NCBI GenBank assembly: GCA_948567375.1
Contig: OX419755.1
Location: 1,927,001-1,991,000 of the forward strand
DNA from: Lunularia cruciata
Taxonomy: Eukaryota; Streptophyta; Marchantiopsida; Lunulariales; Lunulariaceae
DNA: 64,000 nt
Direction: 5' to 3'
The position numbers were made by a program, and so were the translations under genes. Below the pieces are notes generated by a model that was not told where the DNA came from, searched no databases, and was given only the letters and a program-made list of their open reading frames with translations. Shown piece by piece: positions 20,046 to 31,164 of this stretch. The first letter of the stretch is position 1, and every line of letters begins with the position of its first letter.

Positions 20046-21580
20046 TTGGCAACTTTGAGTAAGACACTTAAGAATAGTCAGTCCCAAACTGGGAAGTTTG
20101 TTAATAAAGTAGCCATAGAGCAAGCTTTGGAGGAAAATATATCTACTTTTGTGGTATGGATAAAGCCTATTATGCATGGAGAATTTGATGAGGGTCAAAA
20201 GCCTCATCAAGCAATGGTTGATCAAATAGTTCATGAGTTTGCAAATATATTTTTGGATAATCTGCCAAAGGGGCTTCCTTCTAATCATGGTATGCCCTTC
20301 AAGATTGAGTTATTGCCAAGAAGTACTTCAATGCATAGACCAATCGATCAATTCTCAACAAAAGAGTTGGAAGAGCTTCAAACAACACTAACAAAGTTGT
20401 TGGAGAAGGATTTCATATAACACAATACATCTCCTTGTGGACCAATGCTACTATTTGTCCCAAAGAAGGATGAAAGACTTCACTTCTAATTTGATTACTA
20501 TAGCTTTAATAAACAAATAGTGAAGAATGCATATCCCTTGCCTTAAATTGATGACTTGCTAGATCAATTGAGTGGAGCACAATACTTCTCCAAGTTGGAT
20601 CTCCAAAGCAATTATTAGCAATTCCCATTGATAGAGAGGATGTGCAAAAGACTACCTTTTTCACAAAGTATGAGCATTTTGAATGGAGAGTTCTACCTAT
20701 TAGGCTCACTAATTGGTCCAGCAATCTTCATGGATCAGATGTATTGGGTGTTAGATGGGCTATTGGATTGGTACATGGTGATATTTTTGGATGATGTTTT
20801 AATCTATAGTAAGACAAAGGCTAAACATATGAATCATGTATTAGAAGTCCTAACAAGACTACTTTAATAGAAGTTTTACTACAAGAAGTCAAAGTGTACC
20901 TTTTGGCAGAAGTAAATTACTTTCTTGGGTCTTAAGATTTCATCAAAGAGGATCATGATGGAAAAGGTGAAAATCAAGGCCATTATTGGCTATAAGAGTG
21001 CGAGCATTAATAGATTGGCAAGTTTTTACCAATGGTTCATCCACTACTATACTCATGTGGCCGCACCATAGACCAATCTCTTGGGGAAAACCTCAAGCTT
21101 TCAATGGACCACCAAGCATAAAGAAACATTCCAAAAGCTAAAACATATGGTGTTTTCAAGACCTATTCTTCAACCATATGATCTTCAACTACCTTGTGTG
21201 GTTGATTTTGATGCTTTCAACTTTGCTTTAGGAGCTATGTTGCAATAGGAATTTCTAGATGGGTTACATCCCATTGCTTTTGTGTCTTGCCAACTAAACA
21301 TTATCATATGCTAAACTATGTCTATGCCAACTAAACAATTACTTTGCTCAAGATCAAGAATAATTAGCAATGATATATACCACAAAGGTATGGAGGCATT
21401 ATCTCTTAGAGAAACAAGTGATTGTGCAAACCAATCACAAATTCTTGTTGTAGACATTATATCTAGAGCACTTAAGTGTCAATATCATTGATGAGAGGAA
21501 CAACTACAGTTATTTGACATCAAACTTGAGAATAAAATTGGTAGGTTCCATATCAACCTTGATGCCCTATCACAATGACT
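20046..21580 (+). pseudogene. pol: RT and RNase H of element B
   Basis: ELEELQTTLTKLLEKDFI near 20370, a decayed YRGLN region, VIFLDDVLIYS near 20790 (catalytic DD kept), then VVDFDAFNFALGAML near 21200 and a degraded TNHKFLL near 21435. Numerous stops (20418, 20490 and others) and a 40-base scrambled stretch near 21300. Non-functional. Confidence 0.8.
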
Positions 21581-21779
21581 GAATTTGAAGACCCTTCCTC
21601 TCATCACGGTGGCAATTATAATAGTATCAATTGACTCATAAGTCCAAATCAAGTTTAGGACCACTTTACAACACGACTCCTTCTTCCAAATAGTACAAGG
21701 TCATCATGTTGCAAATTATGCAAAATGCAACACCTTCTCCTTCAAGGAAGGCTTTCTATTCTATGAGAACCGGATCTAT

Positions 21780-23560
21780 GTTCCAACCAAGAGTGATCTA
21801 TGACTTGTGTGCCTTCAAGGAGCCCATGTGTAATACCAAGGGTTAGCCATATGATCTAGATGTGAAATTCGGTTTGGTAACATCTAGAATGATGTTATAC
21901 ATGATGGTCAAAATAGATCAGATAGAAGTATCACCAAAAGAGTACTTCTACTAATAGGGCAGAAACCGAAATAGACTTGAGAACCTTAGAACCAATAGCT
22001 AGACATATGATTTAAAGGTGAGAATTGGTTTGGTAACATCTGGAAGGATGTTACACATGATGGACTAAACAGATCAGAAAGAGGTATCACCAAAAGGGGA
22101 CTTCTACTAATAGAGTAGGAATCGAAATATGCCTGAAATCTTTGAAGGCAATTTCGGAGGCCTAAACGGATGAATTAGGCCTCGAAAATGTGCGGATCCC
22201 CCCCCCCCCCCCCCCCAACAGAGGAAAGGCTGGCCTTCCCTCACCCCTGGTTTGTCTCGTTGAGAGCTTTCCAACGGTACCTTACTCATGTGATTCTGAG
22301 ATTCCTACAGGAAGATTCCCTAAAAGATTCCCTCCGGTCAAAGCTCGTTTGACCAACCAGATAGGACCTAGACCAGACAGGTCACCCATCCAAGTAAGTA
22401 ATCCAAGGGTGGAGCTTGCTGGCATGTCACCTATCTGTGTCCCTAATCCTATGGTGGAGCTTCCTTGGAGATCCTCTTTGTCTATATAATAAAGAGAAGG
22501 TGCTCCCTTGGGGCATCGAATGTTTGAGTGTGCAATCTGTGTTTTCTCTCTTCTCTTGTCCTCAGAGTATTACACCATGACTTACCAATAGCTAGTCACA
22601 TGAGTGTAGACAAGACCTTGGGTACCCTACAACACCAATGGTGGTGGCCTAACATGGCATGAAAGGTTTGAGAGTTTGTCTAATCTTGTGAGAGCTACAA
22701 ATGCAACAAGACCAGTAACCAAAACCTTAGTGGACTCTTTCAACCACTTCCCATCCCATCACATCGACTTGATATGAATACATCAACTTAGATATAATCA
22801 CATTCTTGCCTAAGACAAAGCAATATCACACAACAAGAGTGGTATTTGTTGATAAGATTCATAAACAAATCCATTTTGGCACCAATATTTGATATAATGG
22901 ATGCTCCAATGTTGGCCCACATATATTTTAATAATGTCTTCAAGCATCATAGGATGCCTCATGTACTTGTCTCTAATTGTGATCCTTGATTCATTAGAAA
23001 ATTTTAGCAAACACTCTTCTAACTACTTGGCACCAAGCTTGCTTTGTCCACGGCCTATCATCCTCAAACTAATGGACAAACCAAACCTAAAAATCATATC
23101 TTGGAAGATATGCCTTGTGTCTTTATCGAATTTCACCATACCAATCAAGATTAATGTCTTGCAGTTGTTGAGGTTGCTTACAATAACTCCAAGCAGGCAA
23201 GCACTAGATTGTCTCTCTTTTTCCTTAATTTTTGCCAAGATCCACTTGTTCCAGATTACCATCCTATTCCTCCTCCTTCTCATGTCCCTTGTACTTCCAC
23301 CTTCTTGACCACAATATCCTAATCCCTACAACAAGCCAAATCTCATCTCCTTGGTACTCAAAATTGTCAAAAACAACACATTGACCAACATCATCATGAT
23401 CTCCAATTTCAACTTGGTGATAAGGTCATGCTTTCTTTTAGTAACCTACCCTTCCCACTTGATACCCAAGTTCATAAACTTGCTCCTAATTGGATAGGTC
23501 CATTTGATGTAATGCAAATCATTTCTCTTGTTGCTTATCATCATACACTTCATAAACTTG
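21780..23560 (+). pseudogene. pol: Integrase of element B, split by a solo LTR
   Basis: The zinc-binding region begins near 21800 (LQGAHV) and resumes at 22580 (LPIASHMSVDKTLGTL) after the inserted LTR. The core shows decayed first and second acidic regions; the E region near 23070 reads HPQTNGQTKPKNHILED, with the catalytic Glu changed to Lys. The NWIGPFDV module is at about 23491. Confidence 0.8.
21829..22574 (+). mobile_element. Solo LTR of D-family gypsy (746 bp), nested in B
   Basis: Starts TGTAATACCAAG and ends GTATTACA, flanked by perfect duplications CCATG (21824-21828 and 22575-22579). Removing it and one CCATG restores the B integrase reading near its zinc region. Similar, in reverse complement, to the LTRs of element D. 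It contains two diverged tandem units of about 150 bp (about 21846-21990 and 21998-22142) and a run of 19 C at 22198-22216. Confidence 0.95.
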
Positions 23561-23649
23561 CCTTGCCTTGTCAAATTCACCCTATCTTTCATATTTCCAA
23601 GTTGAAATCCTTTGTTTCTAATTCACTTTTCTTTCCTCTCATGCTTCTT

Positions 23650-23875
23650 CCTCCCGTCCTTATCAATAATCATAAGGAGTATGAGGTTGATTGCATTTTT
23701 CCCAGTCACCACACTCAACATGACCGCTAACAACATATTGAGTACAAAGTCCTTTAGAAAGGGTTTCCACTTCATGATACCACTTGGGAGCCTCTTTCTC
23801 ATCTCCATAATACACATACGGCCATCCAAGAGTTTCAAGCTTCCATGGTGATGAAGACATCACCAAATAGTGATG
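23650..23875 (+). pseudogene. pol: Chromodomain of element B
   Basis: KEYEVDCIF near 23677, then a decayed YKVL..KGFHFHDTTWE near 23750. Matches the chromodomain of A with a frameshift between halves. Confidence 0.7.
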
Positions 23876-23883
23876 GGAGAATA

Positions 23884-24377
23884 TGTAACAATATAGAGTT
23901 TACATACAAGTTAATCAAGACTAACAAAGTAGTTAATAGGCCAAATTATCTAAGAATTATAAGAATATTTGAAAAGCATCTAGGAAGCTACTTAGTACCT
24001 TCCAAGTATTGGGTAATGTGTATGTTAAATGATGATTTCCAAGAGGAAGTTTTTTGTGCAACTTCTCGGCTAGCTTAGCTTGCATGCCAAGTAGGTGGCT
24101 CCTAGAAGAAATCTTCTTGGGAAGCTTCCCAATTAGCTTAGCTTGCATGCTAAGTAGGCGCCTTTTAGAAGGAAGCTTCTCAAGAAGCTTTCCGATTAGC
24201 TTAGCTTACATTTTAAGAAGATAGCTTTTAAGAAGCTTCTTGAAAAGATTCTCAAGAGCCTTGTATGTTTCTTATAAATACCAAAGCCCAAGCTCATGCT
24301 AAGTATTTAAAGTTTCTCTCATTCAAGAATCCCAATGTGATCTTCCATTCTCCTATTTCTCTCTTTGGTGCCTTACA
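23884..24377 (+). repeat. 3' LTR of element B (494 bp)
   Basis: TGTAACAATATAGAG to CCTTACA. Same length as the minus-strand solo LTR at 43715-44208 and shares with it extra internal GAAGC/AAGCTT-rich units, indicating a subfamily. Confidence 0.85.
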
Positions 24378-25093
24378 CTCACTTAGTAGTCTTATCTCTC
24401 CCCACATGCAAGTACCTCTATACTTGTATACCTATTTGTAGTACCATAAGTACTCGAATGTTAATCTCACCAAACAACTCCAATAGGCATACTTCCTCTA
24501 TTGGATATTGCCAACCAATGAATGTGATATCCATAGGTGATAAGGTAATAGACTCCGGAGGCTCATCCTCACACTAGTTTCTAGTGGTACAAAGGCTCCA
24601 CTCCAAGTCTATGTACCAATTGATTTGCATGTCATTGCAATGCCTCCTCAAAACTCCACAAGAGAACAACCAAGATGGATGGAACAATACCACTTGTACT
24701 CCAAATCCAAGTGATCTCCTTTGATATTCGAGTATCTTCTATATGAGTGTTCCTCTCCAATAAGTCACTAAGCCAAGTAATAGAACCATTGAAAGCTAAA
24801 ATTGATGCCATGGTCCTTGATTGTAGTGAGTTAAGATTTCCACTTCTAAAGAGTATTAGTAAGCAACAAACCCGTTCCTCACTTCACTGCCAACCTAGTC
24901 TATAGGAGGTTATCTCCTCCCAATAGTCAATATTGAAACCCATGGTTATAACACTACTCCACCAACTAGCACATCATATGACTCTACTATTGTCACAATG
25001 GCTTGAGCTCTCACCATAGAGCTATTAATAGGATGAACATGCTAAATTTAGACAATGAGCTCTCCACATGTGATGTACCATGTAGAACCACCC
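24378..25093 (-). other. Unidentified, possibly body of the right-hand old element
   Basis: Minus-strand frames give a short coherent stretch near 24390-24560 (SPMDITFIGWQYPIEEVCLL), but no family match. Its position downstream (on the minus strand) of the gag-like region at 26.7-27.4 kb suggests it belongs to the same old element. Confidence 0.3.
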
Positions 25094-25518
25094 TATAACA
25101 ATATGGAGTTTAGCAACGTAGTTAGTAAGGCTAATGAAGTAGAGAATAAGCCAAATTAGCCTAGAATATTCTAGAAGCATCTAAGAAGCTTCTTGGGAAG
25201 CTTCCTAACTAGTTAACTTGCGCTCCAAGCAGGTAGCTTCTAGAAGGAAGCTTCTAGAGGCTTCTAACTAGCTTAGCTTGCACGCCAAGTAGGCGGCTTC
25301 TAGAAGGAAGCTTCTTGAGAAGTTTCTTGGTTAACTTGGCTTGCACTCTAAGAAAGCGGCTCAAGGAAGTTTCTTGAGAAGCTTCTCAAGGGCCTTGTAT
25401 GCTACTTATAAATACCAAAGCCGAAGCTCATGCTAGGCATTTGGAGTTTTCCTTCATTCAAGTGTCTCAATGTGAGCTTCCATTCTCCTATTTCTCTCCT
25501 CGATCTTGGTCTTTTACA
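25094..25518 (+). mobile_element. Solo LTR of A family (425 bp)
   Basis: Starts TATAACAATATGG (first TG mutated to TA) and ends TTTTACA, flanked by perfect duplications CACCC (25089-25093 and 25519-25523). The heat-shock element GAAtaTTCtaGAA at 25164-25176 is perfect and the TATA box (ctataaata near 25405) is intact. Left by recombination between the two LTRs of a former full element. Confidence 0.95.
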
Positions 25519-25523
25519 CACCC

Positions 25524-26690
25524 CTAAAGATGGACACCTCTCCACATTAGTCTTCCATAGCTCAAGACCAACAATTGGAGCCTTGCCCAACATAAGAGGT
25601 TATGCACCAAAGCCTAATAAGACCCTATGTGGTATATAGAACTTCCTTATAGGTCCTACTAAATAGAAATTCCTCCTCTAGTTATCCAAAATGACAAGTC
25701 AAGTGTGAACAAAGCTTGCTCAAAAGAAAATCTAGTTGATAATTCCCCCAACCTAGCTACTATTGCCTACCATAAACCACTAGTCATTGAGTGGATTCCA
25801 TGCTCCAACCAAGTTAGCTCCACTATCAGCCATCTCTTCTTTAGAAGTGAGAACTATATCAACCCTGCTCTCACAAAGTGTGACAACCAACTAGAACACT
25901 AGAGCTAGGTCAACTCCCAATGTAAACATAACATTGGTTGAGAACAAAGAGAAGTGCATAATAAATTGAGTTGCTCTCAATATTGTGCTAGACTCAATTT
26001 GTGTAGTAGAAAGTGGTTGACTAGCATCTAGTATATCAAGCATTCCATTACCACCAACCTCACTTGCACTAGGATATCTAGGAGCTATGGATATTGTCTA
26101 TAGTGACTCAAAGTGTGAAAGATTAGGGAAGTTTGACCTATCACCAGCATAAGAAATTGAAGCCTCAACACCCAGATCTTATTTCCTCTAAGCTATGGCT
26201 ATGCTAGCCAATCTCTACTCCAACTACTCAATCCAAGTAGCTAATTGTATCAAAAGCAAATGTAGGTACTACACCATTTCTAGGTGTAGTAGCCCTACCA
26301 CTTTGTAACTCTAAGTGAAGGTCAAAGCATTGGTCACTATTGTGACCAAATTTGTGGCAATGGTCACACTATCTTTATGTTGGTTGTGATGCACCAAAGA
26401 TCTCATGTCCACTACTTTGAGTGCACTCTTTCTTGTGGTGAGGTCCACCACAAGTCCAACAAGCAACACCACCACTCACTAGCTATTGTTGACTTGAAAA
26501 TGAAGGTAAGGTCTAGTTGCACTAGGCCCTCCACTCCGTCCATAAGATCTAGGCTATCCACTCTACCCTTACAAGCTAACACGGTGTAATGTACTCTACT
26601 TGCCCTTCAAAGCCAACAAGGTATGATGTACTCTATTGCACTCCAAAAGAAGTAATAGTTATGGATGAGGTCTCCCTACCCAATGTAGAT
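25524..26690 (-). other. Degraded sequence of the right-hand old element
   Basis: Short minus-strand fragments only. Near 26.35-26.46 kb the minus strand encodes spaced Cys/His residues that might be remnants of zinc knuckles, but none is clean enough to claim. Confidence 0.3.
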
Positions 26691-27456
26691 ATCACCTTTT
26701 CTCTCCTCCACTATGTTGAGCTTAATGAGCTCAGCCAAACTAAAGACTCATGCCAAAGTAGGTGAGGTAGCTTGTAACAATATAGCATCATGTACTCTAT
26801 AGTGTGACTCCTTGTCCATGATCCCATACCAACATTGGACTACTTGGGCCTCAATAACTCCTTGAGTGAAATTGATCAGTTTGTCTCAAGCAAGTGTATG
26901 TCTTGCATAGGCTCTCTTTAGCTTTTTGTTAGAACTCTTGCAAGCTCCTCAGCTTGTCAATCTCCATTCCTTGGTAATTTTTCTTCAAGAATTGGAAGAA
27001 ATCCACCTTGGGATTAGTATCCATTTAATCCACCATATTAATCCACCATGGGACCCCAATATTGCACCACCTCCTATAGTGGTAACTCCACTCATAGTAG
27101 CATCATCTTGAACTCGTGCACCTCCACTAGATACATCAAGGCTATTAACGCTAGAAATCATGAGTATTACCAATCTATCCCTAGAAACCAAGCCTAAAGT
27201 GATGGAGATGTAGTTTAAAGACCAATATTGCCTCCATAACTCAATCTCCTCCATGTGAGCTCTCTTGAACTTATGATAGTCATCCATTGGCGGACCCTCC
27301 AAGTACTGAAACAACCCTCTCTATGCCATGAAAAGTATGAACAAAGTCAACTTCTGCATCCATTATACATCACACCAACTATCAAACTCCTAGATGAAGT
27401 CATCCAACTGAATGGCACCCACTATACTAGAGTAGCACTTGGGGCCTTTGGAAGCC
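26690..27456 (-). pseudogene. gag-like remnant of old element
   Basis: On the minus strand, LFQYLEGPPMDDYHKFK (27314 downward) is followed by RAYARHTLA.DKLINFTQGV near 26870 and FSLAELIKLNIVEERKGD near 26710. This resembles the arrangement of LTR-retrotransposon gag proteins, and it lies directly after the leader shared with 16.5-18.1 kb. Family assignment uncertain. Confidence 0.4.
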
Positions 27457-29150
27457 CCATAAATCTCATTCAAGTCCCACAACAATGGTGTAAACACACC
27501 AGGTGCACTCTCAACTAAATCAACTCTTGTATCAAACTCCAAATCAGAGTCAATCTCCTCCCTCATTGGGACTTGAGATACAAACTAATATCAAACACCA
27601 CTATATGCAAACCCATTGTGTACTATAATGATATCTCCTTTGAAATCCCCAAAGATTTCTAGCGTGGCAATGTAACTCAAACTGCAACAATAACCACCAC
27701 AAGTATCCCACCAAGGATCACCACCAAGAGCCAACATCAATTATCACCACCTAATTGAACACCATTTACTAAAGTAACTCTAACTATGACAAGTACACTA
27801 GGAGAAAAGGCAACCTATAACCTACCATCACAACACAAACTTTCATGGTCTACAAGTCATCACTTCTTGCCTCATTGCAGAGAAACATAGATAGTTTGAT
27901 TGGTCATTTCTCCAATCTCACTACCAAGAGCACACTAGAGCACCAACATTCTAAAGTCAAGGCACCTCATACAAACATGGTGCACAAACAAGATGTAGAG
28001 AATGTAGGGGTCCAATCATAAGAAATCTAACTAAACCCTCCATGTCATAAATCAACATTGGATTGACTCTACCACCATTAGCATTTGACATAATATGAGT
28101 GTATACCTACTCCTAAGCTACCAAGCTCACTAAGGATGGGATCAAACTACCTCTCCTAGCCAAAACTACATGTGTATAGTATCAGTCAACTAGTCATTAT
28201 GACAACAAGTGAAGGTGGACTAGTTGGCTTGGACACCAATCAAGGAACTAGAGATCTAGGGTTCAAACTATATTGAGCATAATCTAGAAAAGTGTGCAGA
28301 TTTTGCCAAACAATGACCAAAAATTCATCTAAACTAGCTAACCTCACATTGGCTTGCTAGCACTTTGTAGCTTCTTTGGCCCACAGCCCTATGCCTTGAA
28401 ATCTCCAAACGTCCAAACAAGGCCTTTCTCCTTGCCAATTTGAACTCTCTCCAAATCTGGCCAAGCTTCACCAACTTGAGCACTAGCTAGGCAATTTGGC
28501 CAACCTCCAACTTTGGATAACCTATGTCAACTCAATAGAAGTTGTCTGACACACCTCCTCCATAGTTGGCTAACTGCCAAATCCTTTGCTGACTATCAAC
28601 TTGAGCCAAATTGAGAGGATGTGGATCTCCAAATCCCCAATTTAAGGAGATGGGTTACCAAATCCACTTCAAATTTGCACTTTGGACTCAAAATGTACCA
28701 AATCTACCTTGATTTCACCTCCTTCTGCTCAAATCAAACACCCATTGTCTCAAGTTGACTTAATACTGAAAAATTTGGCTAGCACTTCTACACACTATTT
28801 CCACCACTTCCAAATCTACATCAACTCAAACAGAGCTTCCATACACAATCACTCATGAGGAAATCTAGAACCACAATCAAATATACCAACGATCAACTAA
28901 GCTTGGAGATACTACCAATGCCCTCAATTCTTGCACACAATTTCCCCTAACTCTCACTTTTTTGATGTAATCAGATTGTTCTTCCACTCGAATCACACTC
29001 AAATTAGATATATATTTGGTCCTTTACTCAAAAATCTGCCAAAAATTAGGTATTAATTACAATCAAGCCATATCCACTCTAGCCGAGAAACTCCAAGTGA
29101 TGCTTGACAGCCTCTATCCACCATATCCAAAAACTCAAAGGTTAAACATC
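27457..29150 (-). repeat. Right arm of old repeat, inverted relative to left arm
   Basis: Reverse complement of 16478-18115 with many substitutions. The position matching the left arm's end (tatgg, 18111-18115) is 27457-27461. Unlike the left arm it continues without interruption past that point, so it shows the unoccupied version of the B insertion site. Confidence 0.7.
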
Positions 29151-29172
29151 ATGTAAGTAGAGCCCTCTAGAG

Positions 29173-29201
29173 CTACATTTCAAAGATACTTTGAAATGTA
29201 G
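29173..29201. repeat. 13-bp perfect hairpin
   Basis: ctacatttcaaag (29173-29185), 3-base loop, ctttgaaatgtag (29189-29201). Lies just outside the end of the right old-repeat arm. Confidence 0.7.
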
Positions 29202-29550
29202 ACTCAAAACTCAATCTAGGTCTCTACTCTTAATGGTGCCGATGATAGCATATCCTACGGTGCAAATGGTGCAATCAACCGTGGATCCCACCATGTGATC
29301 AATAGTACTAACATGAAATCCAACCGCCAACAAGTAATCCCTGAGTAACTACCAAAACAATAATGATTGCAAACATTACCACTCCAATATCCGAGCTAAT
29401 TAGCCTTGGCGCTATAAATATCATGACATATCCAAGATGATAAGAGTTAGCTTCACAATTTAAATGAGAATGCTTATACCATAGCTTCAAATATATGATG
29501 GTGGTATCAACCAATCCTATGGTGCAAGAGAAATGCACCTAACCATTTTT

Positions 29551-29700
29551 GGTCCCAAGGGGGAAAGTGTACTAGTCGTTATTCAGAATGTGCATTTCGT
29601 TCTTGGAGCTTATGATATGTTATTATCGGCAACAACTTTGTGTAAGAAGGGCTGCAAGTTTAACTTTGTTGAAAGGGGTGTAGATTCGATTTTTCCTTAA
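29551..29700 (+). pseudogene. Short copia protease-region fragment
   Basis: One open frame reads ESVLVVIQNVHFVLGAYDML, then LLSATTLCKKGCKFNF, ending at TAA 29698-29700. It matches the copia block 'V.L.NVL.VP....NLLS...L...G....F'. No other copia domains adjoin it, so it is an isolated relic at the edge of the gene island. Confidence 0.55.
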
Positions 29701-31164
29701 GGAAACTTTCTTGCACGAGGTGTATTGAACGCAAAACTTACCTAATGTAGAGTAGGAGTGAGGAATTGCTCTTGTAGCTAGTTCAACTGCTTCAAGGGAA
29801 TAGTCTTCTCTATATCCCTCGGTGTGACCTCTCGTATTAATGAAGGAGACTACTTTTATGCACAGATTTTGAGGTGTAAACGCGTCCTATTTGATTTCAC
29901 TTCTCCTAAGAAAGCAAATGAACTGAAATCTCCGTGCACGAAATTTTTTTAATGTGGTTGCGGTGAGACCCTTGTTCGGGAGAATTTTCGTTTCAAGCAT
30001 CCCCTCAATTAGCACTATCGCCGGAAATCCAGAAACTGACAAGGATTCAAATTCTCTATATTATCGTGTCTAGATTCGTCCTACGGTCGTAGTGGATTTC
30101 ATGTCAAATGAAACGAGTTCACTGAATCTTCTACGAGAAACCTGTCAATCTTTTGAGATTTATCATTTCAAATCAATTTAATTACTGGATAAGGATCAAT
30201 CAAGTCAGATGTTGGGAAAACTTCCTTGATTTCTTTCGGATAATCAAGTAAATATGCATAATCCGTGTAGAATTTACTAATGAAGTTACAATGACGTTTA
30301 TTCTGTCTTTACATTGCCTAACGAAAGAAAATTCAGAAATATTCTTACAATATTCTTAGTCACCTTCTCCTTCAATTTCAAGTTTCTTTCCTCGTATGTT
30401 TTCTCGAGTACTATCCTCTTGCATTTTCATAAGCCTAGCTGCTCGAGATAATCTTGGCGTACAGGACTTCTAGATTACCGTGGTAGCATCATGAGACAAT
30501 GGTGCCACTTCTAGTTTGATGACTGTCTATATGACATTGTAGCTAGAGGAATTCTAAGCATTACGAATGCCGAAGTTTTATTACTGCTAATCAGAAAATA
30601 ATCAGCACTTACACGTCGCTATTGACAGATATGTCAATCATATTCTGTCAGTCATGGGAAGTTTGTAATAACCCAGATTATAGATAGATCGACTCCTAGG
30701 TTTGCTACACTATTAACTCCTAACTTCCAGCTACTCGGGGAGTTACCATTAGCCGGTCGATTGGACTAGTGATTATCAAGCAGGTATATCGAAACCCATA
30801 ATGTCAAGCTAGCTGTGTAACACTCTACATAGTAGTTTATGTTCATATTCACGATAGGTATCAAGATTTCTCTCAATCCTATCATATGCATGATGATTAC
30901 AGGTGGTTATAAAGTGAAACATTTGCAGCGGTTACGATGCTATCAATCCTCGTCTGAGATAAAGATAAAGATTGCGATTCCAACACACATGGTTATGTTT
31001 GTTGGATTAATATATATGTCTGTTGGACCCACGCATCCTTCATCTCACTCATAAAACGCGTGCTCGAACCAAGCTCGAGGTCGAAATAGCTAATTGCATT
31101 TGCATCCGCAATTTTCGTTTCTTTCGTTCTTCTGGTTAGAACTTCATCCATTCATCTACGTTAA
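29701..31164. other. Start of low-repeat island; no gene seen
   Basis: Composition changes here: CG dinucleotides are common, in contrast to the flanks. No retroelement or long ORF. The last 100 bases before 31165, containing repeated ttcgttctt-like pyrimidine stretches, could be the 5' untranslated region and promoter of the DUF247 gene. Confidence 0.4.

Larger units (their letters stand above)
18116..24377 (+). mobile_element. Ty3/gypsy chromovirus element B (old copy of A family)
   Basis: Same order and family as A: LTR, degraded initiator-Met primer site (ttagtattagagtagg), gag, protease, RT, RNase H, integrase, chromodomain, LTR. Far more diverged, with many stops and small indels. A solo LTR of the D family sits in its integrase. 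The bases flanking its LTRs differ (TATGG left, CTCAC right), so the two ends are not in one simple insertion site. Confidence 0.9.

Noticed and set aside
22198..22216. C19 run taken as an assembly gap or vector artefact
   Set aside because: The other LTRs of the family have a shorter run at the same place, so it is a real variable tract, although its exact length is doubtful.
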